From positions 1-64,000 of the forward strand of contig CAJZBQ010000050.1 of NCBI GenBank assembly GCA_914767885.1: 64,000 nucleotides of DNA, read 5' to 3'. The stretch is from Blepharisma stoltei. Lineage: Eukaryota; Ciliophora; Heterotrichea; Heterotrichida; Blepharismidae. Shown here one piece after another: positions 21,321-32,125 of the stretch; positions within the stretch are counted from its first letter, which is position 1; the number at the start of each line of letters is the position of its first letter. Under the pieces are notes generated by a model. It saw nothing but the letters and a program-made list of their open reading frames with translations, was not told the origin of the DNA and did not search any database. The position numbers were made by a program, and so were the translations under genes.

Positions 21321-22145
21321 ATGATAAGTGAGAAGTTTATTAGGAAGGAATCTTTAAAAACAAGAGGCACACATATCGGAGAAAAGCTAACAAAAATCAG
21401 CAGTCCAAGGAATAAGCCCGAATTTCAAAGAAAAGCAGAGCCTAAACTGATCCAAAGCCCAAGAACCTTAGTTAAGCATAATACTTTAAAGCATCCAAGC
21501 AAACTAGAAGAAGCAAGCTCAAAAAGCCCAAGACTGCAAAATGAAGAACCCAAACAAAAACTTGTTTTTAAATCCAATTCCCCTATATCAAGACAAATCT
21601 TCAAAGAAAGCCCTGTATCATCTTTAAAATGAGAAGCCAAAAAGCGAGCTATAATGTATCAAGAGCTCTCAAAGCATTTAGACCTAAATTACCTTTTTAG
21701 CACCCAAGAAAAAATAAATAAAAAGACTGATTTAATTCGCCCAAGTACATCAGAAAAATACCTCAAAACATTTTTGCTTGATAGGCATAAGTCTCCAAGA
21801 GGTAACGATAAATTTGACTCAGAAAGGGCGTATGGATTTAATAACTCTCCAAGGATAATTCACAAAGCTTTTAATAAAGGGAATATCAAGCCTGTTGTAA
21901 ATAGTAAAAAATTTAATGAGTTAAGAGCCCTAGTGAAAAATTTCAAGAGTGAGCATTCAAGTCCTGCGGACTCATTAAATGGGTCGTTTACGTATAGAGT
22001 AAAAACAGACAGAATAGAGAAATTATCGCCATCAAGAATAAAAATGCAGATAAAAATACCGCAGGATGGAAAATTGGCAGCTGAAGAAAGTGTTGAGGAA
22101 CAAACTCCTGTTTGTCCATTTAGAATTGCAAAGGATGCAGATTAG
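21321..22145 (+). CDS. Hypothetical disordered, basic protein
   Basis: 274 aa across one TGA Trp (21630-21632). Lys/Ser/Pro-rich throughout with many SP dipeptides (KSPRLQ, KSPRGN, NSPRII, LSPSRIK), a pattern typical of phosphorylated cytoskeletal or regulatory proteins. A more ordered helical segment, YQELSKHLDLNYLFSTQEK, follows the TGA. No family recognised. Clean start and stop. Confidence 0.65.
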
Positions 22146-23514
22146 AAATAAGTGGTAATAAAAACTAATTTTCCTTTTTATATTTTTAAAGTCTTAGCTT
22201 AATAGAGCTTTATCTTTGCTGAGATTTTGTAGAATAATCACGATAATGTCATTATTTGGCTATTTTTAAGAAGATTAAAAGGCTATCTTAATTGAAAATT
22301 GCAAAAATCTGCCAGATATAAGGCTTTAAAGCGAAATATAATGTCCTGCTCAAATTTCAAGGTCAACATTAATATATATATTAATTAATAGCTTACAAGC
22401 TGCATTGCTTTAGTGTATGAATATTGATGGCATAATGCTATCCAAATCTAAACTAATATAAAGACTGCCTAAATGCTCCCCCGTGAGCGAACAAAAAAAT
22501 TTTGTTCGCTCAAGGAGGGAGCTTTTTTTTACAAAAAAATTGGAAATCAAAATTTAAATCTAATTTATATAATTTATGTTTGATATGCAAGCTGTCTAAA
22601 TTAAATAAATTAGCTCGAGATTTCATTATAATAATTATCACTTATATAACTCAAAATATTTTTCATAAAAAATTTTTCTATTAAAATAATTTTTGTTCGC
22701 TCATGTAGGGTGAGCTTTTACCAAAAAAATAAGGTTTCTCCAATGGTTTTGTTCGCTCTCAGAGGCTGGGGAGTAAATATAATTGATTTCAAATAAAAAT
22801 GAATTTTCTATAATTGATATTTTATTATAGATTGACATCAACTATATTCACAAAAATTTGGCTCAGAAAGAATTTTATTATCTCTAGTTGTAACTATGTT
22901 TTAGCATAACTTTCAAAAGGAAGTTATCAATTTTTCTTATATTTCATCGAATCTGATGATCAAATAAAATGGCAGTATATCATAGCATATTAGCATCTAA
23001 ATAAAATTCTAGTCAATTCTCAGCTTTAAAATTTACTGTAGGCTGTGGAAATCCTAGCAACGTATATGCTAATTAATAAAAATTATTTTTTTACACAGTT
23101 TAGATGTTAGGATTGACCCAAGAAAATTCACCTTTAATCTAGCAAATTTATCATGGTTTATTGACAAATAATAGCTTATTGTAAGATTAATTTATTAAAT
23201 TTTTATTTACTCTATCATAATTAATTTTTAAGTTAAATTATAAATATTGTTTACTATTATGAATTTTTAATTTTTGATTAATATGTTAAATAAGCGCAAC
23301 TGGTAAATAGTAATTAGACATAAAATGGTTACAAAAATGATCTTTCTACATTAATTAAAAAATTATATGTTATAAAAATTTGAAACGCATAAATTTTTAA
23401 TTCCTTCTACATTCCCTTACTCAAAAATCATATTTCTTCTCTTATCAACTATGCCTTTTTGGGGTAGAGGTACAGATATTTTCATGCAGCCATACAAAAT
23501 TATAAAAATTAAAG
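22146..23514. other. AT-rich intergenic region containing a class A MITE
   Basis: About 1.37 kb with no gene. Apart from the MITE at 22468-22782 I see only AT-rich sequence with long poly-A/T stretches. Confidence 0.6.
22468..22782 (+). mobile_element. Class A MITE, diverged copy
   Basis: Left end TAAATGCTCCCCCGTGAGCG and right end GGCTGGGGAGTAA carry the class A signature. The internal palindrome GTGAGCGAACAAAA / TTTTGTTCGCTC is intact near the left end, and the interior keeps the conserved GAGATTTCATTATAATAATT-type block. Same orientation as the copy at 56486. Non-coding. Confidence 0.8.
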
Positions 23515-24240
23515 ATGAATGCTATTTTCAATAACTTTTTTTGGACCGTTATTATTTCAGCAACTCTTTCTAAAGGGCAAGATCACTCTTCGGATAAAGA
23601 CGACGGAATCAGAGTGAGTGAGGGTCAGATTATCGGAATTATTTTAGGAACAATTGGATTTTTTATTTTCTGTGGGCTCATTACATACATCATTGTGAAA
23701 TATAAGTGTGGAGCTGCAAGTGCCGAGAGCTTTCAAGATATAGCTAGCGAAAATGTTATTCAATCAAATCAAGTTGAACAAAACTATATGGTATATTTAG
23801 AAAGTGAATCTTCGTTAATACACAGAGAAAGTGAAATCCAACAGATTAATGGGGAAAACCTAGAATTGTGGAGAAGTTTAGATAGAGAAGCAGAAAATTT
23901 GCAACCAGAAGAAAGCCAGACCCCAGAAATTAACTCAGAAAGTTCAACTCCATCATCAATAAATTCAGAAACCCCAAATCCAGCATCAATAGATTCAGAA
24001 AAAAAGAATCTGGTTGAAAAAGCAAAGCCAAAAAAAAAAGAGGATTCAAAGTGCAAAGAATTCTCCATTGCATATCAAAAAACTTGTTCAATATGTTTGA
24101 ACGATTTTAAGGTTGGAGAATACCTTAAAAAAACAAAATGTGACCACTTATTTCACATATGATGCTTAGATGAATGGGCAAATAATTCTAAGCAATTAAC
24201 ATGTCCGGTTTGCCGTGAAGATATACTGAAGAAACCATAA
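23515..24240 (+). CDS. Membrane-anchored RING-H2 E3 ubiquitin ligase
   Basis: 241 aa. N-terminal hydrophobic segment (signal peptide, about 5-20), a short luminal stretch, then a TM helix IIGIILGTIGFFIFCGLITY (about 39-60). A long acidic Ser/Glu-rich linker leads to a C-terminal RING-H2: CSICLNDF, CDHLFHIWCLDEW and CPVC. The W in HIWC is an in-frame TGA, a position where W is near-universal in RING-H2 domains. Layout matches PA-TM-RING/ATL-type ligases without the PA domain. Ends at TAA 24240. Confidence 0.9.
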
Positions 24241-24459
24241 GTCAAGACTTATAAGGTATTGTGCTATGCTAATTGCTAATATATTATCACAAAATTCGGT
24301 AAGAAAATAAACTTCTTTCTAATCCATCTTAAAATGAAAATTTCAATCTTAAATATTCTTTTAAGCATATTTACTTGCCCTTTATTGATTTATAAATTTA
24401 TAGTAAAACTGAGTATTTAATACCTAAATAATTTTCATCTAATCTATTAATATTTAAAC

Positions 24460-25215
24460 ATGGCAAGCCGCAGACCTGTTCCCTTCAAAGACGAAGAAGA
24501 AAACCCAGTCCCAAGGCGAAAAGCAGAAGCTAACCTAGAAGGACAAACATCTCCAGACGCAAAATACAAGACTGAGCCAATTCAGCCAATTACAATTTCA
24601 TCATCCAATAGGTCTAAAGAATATGGTCGTTGGGGTTTATATTCCATCAAAACAGAGCTTGCCCTGCATGATATCAGGACTTCCTTATATTGACAATCAC
24701 TATTAGAGCTTGGTTTGATGATTTTAGGGCTTCTAATGCTGCTAATCCAAGGAAAACTGATGATTTTGCTGCATTTTATGCATTTTGTGCGACCTTTATT
24801 GGCTTATAAGCTCATTCTTTCTATCCCTCAATCACATAAAGTGTATGAGCAGCTGCCTGATGACTTAAGGCAAGTGACTCATGAAGTACAGGTAAAACTA
24901 TTTGAGGAATTCAAGCAGAGCACAAGACCGGCTACTTTTTATCTAATTGCGTCTGCTGTGGCTGCAATTTTTGATTTTCTGTCTCTTTTTATCAATTTAG
25001 GAATGCTTGGAGGTGACGACTACTCAACCAATTTCTTTTTTGCCGTCGCCTTCTTATTTATATGCACAGATTTCTTTTTGGTGGTATGGTACTTTACATT
25101 GCAGTTTACATATCCTGACGATGTATGGAGGAACTTAATGACAATTGCAAAAGGAACAATCGATGAGGCAAAGTTTTATTTGGATGGAGTGTTTAAGAAG
25201 GCAGTCGAAGCTTAA
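24460..25215 (+). CDS. Multi-pass membrane protein, unknown
   Basis: 251 aa with one TGA Trp (SLYWQSL). The soluble N-terminal 55 residues are charged and Pro-rich. Hydrophobic segments follow at about 85-110 (LGLMILGLLMLLIQGKLMIL), about 165-190 (FYLIASAVAAIFDFLSLFINLGML) and about 200-225 (FFFAVAFLFICTDFFLVVWYF), with a helical cytosolic tail. I do not recognise the family. A tRNA gene lies 27 bp downstream on the opposite strand. Confidence 0.75.
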
Positions 25216-25241
25216 TTTAAATCTTAATTTAGCATTAAAAA

Positions 25242-25313
25242 GGGCCGCTCCGGGAATCGAACCCGGGACCTCTCCGACCCGAACGGAGAATCATACCACT
25301 AGACCAAGCAGCC
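25242..25313 (-). tRNA. tRNA-Pro (anticodon CGG)
   Basis: The minus strand folds as a 72-nt tRNA: acceptor GGCTGCT pairs with AGCGGCC, D arm GGTCTAGTGGTA, anticodon stem CTCCG/CGGAG with loop TTCGGGT (anticodon CGG), T arm CCGGGTTCGAATCCCGG with a consensus B box. A run of five T follows the 3' end (25237-25241 on the plus strand), fitting a pol III terminator. No intron; CCA not encoded. Confidence 0.95.
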
Positions 25314-26292
25314 GGGTCACTAATAATGCCAAAATATCAGTCAATTAGTTTATATCGTGCAGAACTATATTTAAAATAATTATTATGCTGAATTTTTGAT
25401 TGCTTAAAATTCTCAGTCTTTTTTCTGTATAAAATTTTGAATTTCTTAACTCCCCCCCCCCCTCCGTGAGCGAACAAAACCATTAGAAAAATCGCCATTT
25501 TTTGACCAAAAACCCACCCTCCGTGAGTGAACAAAAATTTTTTTAATAGAAAAAATTTTAATGGAAAAAAATTTTGATATATAAGTGATAATTAGTATAA
25601 TGAAATCTAGAGCTAATTCTGTTTAATTTTAAACAAATTGCGTTTTAAAACATAAATTTTGCAAATTAAATTAATATTTGCTTCCCAATTTTTGCAAATT
25701 AGGATTTTTTTAAATTTCGAAAAAAATATTTTTTATAAAATTTATATATATAAATTTTTTTTAAAAAAAAAAATTAACCCCCCTCCGTGAGCGAACAAAA
25801 TTTTTTTGTTCGCTCACGGAGGGGGGGGGGGGAGTAAGAGATTTTCAAGAAATTGAATTTAATTATTAATTTAAGTGTAAGAGGAGACAGGTGGATAGCA
25901 GGAAATGATTGCTTCCGTATTTGCCTCTATTATTCTAACAGAATGTCCCATCTGGCTCTCAAGAAAGCAAGATTCTTCATTCTGCACTCCAATCTTTTAT
26001 TCCATGTTTCCATTTAATTATACTTTATCTCCGATTCCGTTATGGGATATTTTTAAATTAAATTAAATCTAAGAAATTAAGAAGCTTTTGGCTAAATTGG
26101 GTTAAATAGGCACAAAAGATCATAAAAAATTTACAGGCTGGTAAAGCATATTAAGGGAAAAGATAAAATATTAAAGTAAAATTTATTATTCTATTATAAT
26201 TAAATAGTATAAAACCTATTAGAATAGCATGCATTTATAGGAGAAAGGCATAATTACAGCTTATTTTTGTATTTATTTTTAATTTACCAGTT
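25314..26292. other. Intergenic region with a full-length class A MITE
   Basis: About 980 bp. The MITE at 25447-25834 occupies the centre. The remaining AT-rich sequence (25840-26290) shows no gene or repeat. Confidence 0.6.
25447..25834 (-). mobile_element. Class A MITE, full-length 388-bp copy, intergenic
   Basis: Flanked by TAA on both sides (25447-25449, 25835-25837). It starts with a long C run followed by TCCGTGAGCGAACAAAA and ends with the reverse complement before a G run. A second internal copy of the motif (CCTCCGTGAGTGAACAAAA) lies near one end, and the other end forms a perfect hairpin. No coding capacity. Near-identical to the copies at 45544 and 56486. Confidence 0.93.
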
Positions 26293-27509
26293 TTAAGTAG
26301 CCAATTTCTTCAAACTCTGAGGTCTATCATACTCAGAAAAGCTTCTGAAATGCTTATGCGACATAATATCTGACTTTTTGAACATCGTGATCTTCTTAAA
26401 GGAACTGTTTATTTCATGTCAAACGCCATATGGCGAAGAGTCTTTTGCTGACTCATTCCCACCAAGTGATTTTCTTGATGCTTTTCGGATTTTTACATCC
26501 TTTATAGGTGTTCTGTCCTTTATTTGGCTATTAAACCTCAAGATTCCTAGCTCTCACCCACTCTTCAGCAAACAAAACCATGAGAAAAATCCCTTTTTTG
26601 AGGCAAAAGCCCACCAGAGCGACCAAAAATTTTTTATAAAAAATATAAGTGGCAATTATACATGATCAAATCTAGCCAATTCTATTGAAATTTTAACTGC
26701 TTTCATTCTAAAATAAATTTTGTAGATAAAACTTTCCGTATTTAGAAGAAAAAATATTAGCCTCTTCAGCCAGCAGGTAGGAGTAATGGTTTTTCTTCTA
26801 GTTTCTTTTTTAAATACCCAGAGTTTATAATTGTCCTTTGCTCAAGTCTTTTCAGATTTATGACGTTTTTTTCTATATTCAGCTGATTTTTTATTTTTTC
26901 GTTTTCTTTTTCTTTGTCTTCTACCACAATTTTCAACTTGGCAAGCTCAATTTCCAGCTGTTTAATATTTTTCTCTTTATTTTCGCTTTCCTCTGTAATT
27001 TGTTGCAGCTTTTCTTCATATTTTTTCTTAATCTTATCTATCTCTTTGTAGTTTTCTCTATACGAAACTGCTTTTTCTTCTTTTGTTTGCTTCGGGCTGT
27101 GGCCTAGTTTTAAATCTAGCCTAAGTTTTAAATGGTTTTTAGGCATTTTAGCGTTTTTATTCCCTTTTTCATATTCTTCAACTTTGCTTTTAGCTATATC
27201 CAGCTGTAGTTTCATTTGCTGCTCGATTTTTATATGTGTCCTGATATCAGCTTCAAGTTTTTGAAGCATTTTTTCGAATTGATCGGCTCGATTTATAAGC
27301 TCAGCGGCTTCAGTTGTTTTGAATTGTTTTTTGAAGTTGAGCAAGTCTGTGATAATGTCTTTCAGATTTTCCAAAATTTCATAAGGCTGTAGATCATCAA
27401 GAGTGTCTAGCTCTTCCTGAGTCATAGGAGCTTCGTCGATATCACAATTGGTAGTGAAGGTGTATTTAAATAGGTCATATATTTTCTTCTCTATATCTTC
27501 CATCCTCAA
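26293..27509 (-). CDS. Coiled-coil protein, unknown, split by a class A MITE
   Basis: Predicted 326 aa. N-terminal helical head (MEDIEKKIYDLFKYTF), a short acidic region, then a continuous coiled coil (about 60-235) ending GYLKKKLEEKPL. The ORF ends shortly after in LLLPAG-W-R-G inside the insert. Removing 236 bp gives EEKPLGILRFNSQIKDRTPIKDV and a basic C-terminal tail with SFSEYDRPQSLKKLAT, for exactly 327 codons. Not recognised; possibly a ciliate-specific cytoskeletal protein. Confidence 0.7.
26548..26783 (-). mobile_element. IES, 236 bp, decayed class A MITE
   Basis: TA-bounded (26548-26549, 26784-26785). It retains CAAACAAAACCATGAGAAAAATCCC, AAGCCCACC and the GAATTGGCTAGATTTGATCATG-type central block of class A, heavily mutated. 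Excision restores the C-terminus of the coiled-coil gene. Confidence 0.75.
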
Positions 27510-27997
27510 TGGCTATTTAAAATATGCAATAAATTATCATTTAAACGATGAAAATTATTTGAATTTAAATTTGATAATAATAAATTAGCATTAAGCTTTC
27601 TGGAAATTATAAAGCAATATTTTATCAATCAAAATATTATGTATAAGCGTAATTCAGTAAGCAGGTTTTATAGCTTTTTTAAGGTAGGATGGTTATTGGA
27701 GATATCTGAAAATTTATTATAATAAAATCAGCAGATTTTATATAGAAAGATGCATATTAATACGCCCTAATAAGAAGCTAAAATAGAGTTCAAGGAGAAT
27801 CATTTTTAGCCAAGAAAGATAAAATTATGTAAATAATAAAAGGAGAAACAATTCAAAAAATTTGTCGAATAATTAATATTCAGAGGGAAGCATAAAATAA
27901 AATAAAAGAAAATCCTTAGTTTGAATTAATTCATCGCAAAGATGTTAACTTAATTTATAAACTAATTTTTCAATTAAAATAAACAGCATTCAAATAA
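27510..27997. other. AT-rich divergent intergenic region
   Basis: About 490 bp between divergent start codons. No ORF, element end or motif recognised. Confidence 0.6.
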
Positions 27998-28630
27998 ATG
28001 CATAGTCCCCAAATGAAACCCACAACAAGGGTGCAAACCTCATCATTTCAAGGTAAAAAGCCTTCCAAAAAGACCCTTACAATTGCTCCTGAAATGGATG
28101 CCTCTCTACACATTCTTTTAGCAAAAAGTCCAGTTACATCATCTACACACAAAAGCCCTTCAAAGTGAGCTGAAAGCAATGAAGATCTCAATGAAATGTG
28201 CCGTAGGCTACTAGAAGAGCAGCAGAAATTAAAGCAACAGCTCAAAGACCAAGAAATATTGATCCATAAGCTGAGAGGAGAGTCCCGAAGCCAATTATCC
28301 AGATATAAAGAGCCTTTAAAAATGTTCCAAGAAGCTGTCAGCAATTTAGAAAAAGACAGAAAAGTCAAAGAGCTGCTTTTACGACGATCAGAAACCCCCA
28401 CTTCAATAAGTTCTGTCTCCAACAAATTTAAGCTGCCTGAGGTAAAACTAAGGTCAGAGCGATGTGTTTCTTTAAATGTCAGAAACATGTCACCTGGAAA
28501 TGAAGAAAATTTTACATTCAGACCTGGGAATAGCAGCGCTAAATCGCCATCAAGGCATATTCGGTTTCCTTATGATGTGTTTAGCAAGAGGATAAAGAGG
28601 AAAAGATACCTCTCAAACCAAATTGAATAA
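27998..28630 (+). CDS. Hypothetical protein with short coiled coil
   Basis: 210 aa with one TGA Trp (SPSKWAES). Thr/Ser/Pro-rich disordered N-terminus, a central coiled coil (CRRLLEEQQKLKQQLKDQE, then EAVSNLEKDRKVKELLL) and a basic C-terminus (FSKRIKRKRYLSNQ). The start is at ATG 27998; the coiled-coil ORF alone begins at 28196 after the TGA. No family recognised. Confidence 0.65.
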
Positions 28631-28694
28631 TAATCTAACTAATGTAATTAAATTCCTAATTTAAAGAATTTGAAGAGATTTATAATAAATTAAT

Positions 28695-29651
28695 ATGTCA
28701 AATGATAGAATAAACAGCTGGATTTATAATACCAGCATTATTGGATCTCTTATTACAGGGATTTTTACTTGCAAACTAACTTACAACTATTTTCATCTGA
28801 GCCGTATAAAAGATTACTCAGTCTCTGAATTGTCAAATTCTAAGACTTTATCATCGTCCTATGTATGTGTATCAGGGAATGTAGGAAACCATAATGCCTT
28901 TAACGTAATATAAATGTAGTCTTTGACGTCCAAACAAAACCTGAAGGTGGTTTATTCTGATTATTATGACACTAAATATAACCAACTAGGCGCAGTAATA
29001 AGCACTTCTAATAAAAAGATAATCAAAGAGTTCTGTCTTACTGAAGGAAAGCAGCAAATATTTATACAGCCTACCAAAGATACATATATAACAGTCTTAA
29101 GAGCATATGCTGAACAAAGCGCACTACCAGTCTCTTGAACTGGGCTGATACGGTCTATTTTCTCTTCCGTTTTATTTTTTATCACAAAACTTTTCCTAAT
29201 AAACGTCGAAGTATCCCAAAGCATAATTGAAGAAGTCATCCCGAAGGACTCAAATATCTGTGTTATAGGAGAAATCAAGCAGATAGGAGAAAAACTAAAA
29301 ATAATCCCTGACTATATTGCGTATTCTAAAGAAATAATCCTTCAAGAAAAAAAAGAACTATTATATTTTCTATATGGGCTGCATGCGCTTTTAGGTGGTT
29401 ATATGATATGATATTTAAATAGACAAGCACAGAGAAGAAGAATAAGAAGAGAAGAAAATGAAATGAACAGAGAGGTCATAATTCGTATGCCAGCTGGCTT
29501 TGAGTGCTGCATCTGCTTAGAAAACCCTCGAAATATCATCACCGACCCTTGCAAACACCTCAGTATATGCCAGCTCTGCTCAGAAAACCTAGAAGATTGT
29601 CCTATTTGTAGGACCCCTATTACTGCAAAAACAAGGATTTTTTTTACTTAA
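28695..29651 (+). CDS. MUL1/MAPL-like membrane-anchored RING E3 ligase
   Basis: 313 aa after removing the 15-nt intron GTAATATAAATGTAG (28905-28919). N-terminal TM (TSIIGSLITGIFTCKLTYNYF), an intermembrane GIDE-like domain in the middle, a second TM (LLYFLYGLHALLGGYMIWYL, W = TGA), then a C-terminal RING: CCICLENPRNIITDPCKHLSICQLC and CPICRTPI. This two-TM plus C3HC4 RING order is that of MUL1/MAPL/SP1 ligases of the outer membranes of mitochondria, peroxisomes or plastids. Another TGA lies in LPVSWTGLIRS. Confidence 0.85.
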
Positions 29652-29718
29652 TTTATTGCAAATCCCTTCATAATTTGAATCGATTAATCTTAAACTTCCA
29701 AAATGGCTTATAATATTT

Positions 29719-32037
29719 ATGTCAGGCCCAATTCCTTTTCCTAGTCTTCCAGGCTTTGCCCCTCACCATGACCCAACAGTAAAATTTACATAGAAAACCC
29801 AGCACAAGCGTGTCAGTGCCCAAAAGCAAGAAGAAAACAAAGATTACGTAACTGCTAGGTAGGCAAATCGTCCTCTGCCTTCATATCCTCTCCCACGACG
29901 TGAAAGTCCAGAAAAGCCAGACCAAACCCGCATGATGGACACCCAATGGCGCTCTACGACACACTCAGTCCATGCCCCTATGAATTCTGAAGAAATCACT
30001 GACCAATTTGAGCCGACCTTTGTAAAAATGGACCGACAAGTTTTGAGATTTTTCGGGTATTTTAAAGAGCCAATTGTAGAAAGCAACTTAGAGCACTTCA
30101 GAGTGAGGAAATTGATTATTTATTATTATTTAGAAGATCATACTCTGTCGGTGATAGAGCCAAGAGAAGTAAATTCTGGAACTCCACAAGGACCGTTTAT
30201 TAAGAGACAAGCCATACTGAAAAATGATGGAAGCGGAATGGCCATTGTGCCGACTGATTTGAGGGTAGGAGAGAATATTGTGATTTTTGGGAAAAATATT
30301 AGGATTGTGGACTGTGACCAATATACAAGGGAATTTTATGATTTAAATCGAATGAGCCAAGGACCAGCTGAAGAGATACCTGGCGACCCTTTTGCGAAAA
30401 AGAAAGGGGAAAAAGTGGTGCTGGTAAAGGATGCAGCTATGAAAGAGTTTTTAGAAAAATCGTTAGGAGGAGGAAGACCAAAACCTCAGAAACAGTTTTT
30501 GGACCATGATAGAAAGGTTTTAAGGTTTTTCAGCTCTAGTGGAGGAGAACATTTTATTTTGCACTATTATTTAGCAGATGATACTGTAGAAATATTAGAA
30601 ATTCACTACCCAAATGATGGAAAAGTTGAATTCCCAGTCTTTCTTAGAAGAAATAAACTCCCTAACTCTCCGTTCTCATTCAAGGCGATAATTTATTTTT
30701 GAAAAAAATAGATCAAATTTTTCATGAAAATTAAAAGTTTTATCGATTCATAATATTGTTTATAATTACATTTGCTCCTATCAAAATTAGCAAACAATAG
30801 GCAGATTTTCGATTTTGTGATATTGGGTTTAAAGCTTTTTACATATAAATTCTTATTTTTTATAAAATTTTGTTTTTAATTTAAATAGGAGTTCATTTAC
30901 TTAATAAAATAGAAACTTTGCCGATATTTCTTCTATTAAAGAGGGGAGGAATAAGAAGTTTGCAATCGGCCAGCCAGGTCAGCAGCCAGAAGAAAACTCA
31001 TTAAAAGAATACGAAATCGAGCCAAACATGATTTTACAAATCTACAACCGTCAATTTGTAATTGACAGTGCTGACGAATTTACAGTGAACTACTACAGAC
31101 AGCACTATTCTCGAGTTTTCCCAATAGGCCCAATCCCAGACCCACCTGAGCGTGAAGTAAACTTACTTACTTACTTAATTATCTGGTGTTTAAGGTGTCT
31201 AGTGCCGCAGCCCAAAAGGGCCTATGGCAAAACTGATGACGTAGGCGAGCCATCTTGGCACGGGTCAGCCCCGTCCAAGCCTTCTATCAACTCCTGCTTC
31301 ACCGGCCTTGCTGCACGTCTCACCCGGCGCGTTGCCGTCGCCCTGTCGCTCGACTCAGCTCCTGCGCGTGTTCCGCCTAAGGGTCATCCTCCCGTGGGGA
31401 TGTGCTGAGAGGTAAAAGCCCGAGATCTTGAGTGGACTGAGGAGTGGTTCCTTTGGTTATCCCCAAAGTTAAACCGCTGTTGCTGTCCAGAAGTTCTCGA
31501 GTGAAAACCTAACCCTAATAATAAAATTCCATGAGGGAGAGAAAATTAGCAAAGCTAATTTCTCTCGAACCGAATGCCATTTTATTATTAGAGCGTGAAG
31601 TAAACAACATCGTGATCCCTCCGCACGACGGTTTAGGTAGTGAAGAAGACTCTTTAGGTTACGTATATCGTCTTATCCCTAAGCCTCCTTATAAAGACTA
31701 CTTCAAGTTTATTGACAACTCCCACCGAATTCTAAGATGGACCGCCAGATTTAACTCTCCTCAGCCAGAAGACGTCGACCGTAGGTTCATTATTTCTATG
31801 TTCCTCAATGACGATACTCTCCAAATCCACGAAATCCCACAAAGAAATTCAGGTATTGTGGAAGGTAAATTCTTGATCAGAGGGAGATACAAGAATGAGA
31901 ACAGGAATAACGAGTATTTCCACCCCGCTGATTTTATTTTGGGGACTGATTTAACAGTGAATAGATATAGATTCCACATTGAGAGCTGTGATGAGCATAC
32001 TCAGAAGTGGATGGAAGAGCATCTGGGGCATTATTAA
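29719..32037 (+). CDS. DM10-domain axonemal protein (EFHC1/Rib72-like), two introns and two IESs
   Basis: 515 aa after removing 15-nt introns GTAAAATTTACATAG (29779-29793) and GTAACTGCTAGGTAG (29848-29862) and IESs of 298 and 443 bp. The N-terminus MSGPIPFPSLPGFAPHHDP matches the EFHC family. Three DM10 domains follow, each starting like RQVLRFFGYF, RKVLRFFSSS and HRILRWTARF and ending like IVDCDQYTREFY. EFHC/Rib72 proteins are inner-junction/doublet lumen proteins. The C-terminal EF-hands of Rib72 and EFHC1 are absent: the ORF stops directly after the third DM10. All four removals together leave exactly 516 codons. Confidence 0.9.
30652..30949. other. IES, 298 bp, in the DM10 gene
   Basis: Flanked by AATAA (30652-30656, 30950-30954). 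Ends ACTCCCTAACTCTCCG and GAGGGGAGG are C/G-rich inverted ends reminiscent of the MITE families. Excision gives LRRNKKFAIGQPGQQPE between DM10 domains 2 and 3. Confidence 0.8.
31148..31590 (-). mobile_element. IES, 443 bp, class C retroposon
   Basis: Perfect 15-bp target duplication GAGCGTGAAGTAAAC (31148-31162, 31591-31605). On the minus strand it begins AATGGCATTCGGTTCGAG with a stem-loop GAGAAATTAGC / GCTAATTTTCTC, carries the shared core CCCTTAGGCGGAACACG and AGGAGCTGAGTC, and ends in a (TAAG)4 tail. Much more GC-rich than the gene. GGTTCGAG resembles a pol III B box. Shares sequence with the insert at 34421. Confidence 0.88.
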
Positions 32038-32125
32038 GTAACACTTTAAAAATTTCTAGAGGATTTTATATCAAAATAATGCTATAAGAATAATAAATAA
32101 AAATTATTTGACCAAAAGATGTCAG

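Noticed and set aside
25447-25834. Assigning the class A MITE to a named transposase superfamily
   Set aside because: The T-N-A duplication recalls PIF/Harbinger-type TWA sites, but no transposase is present and TIR sequence alone is not diagnostic.
31028-31408. ORF continuing from the DM10 gene into a Pro/Arg-rich tail
   Set aside because: The tail is read from the class C retroposon. The 15-bp repeat and the downstream DM10 domain show that it is removed.
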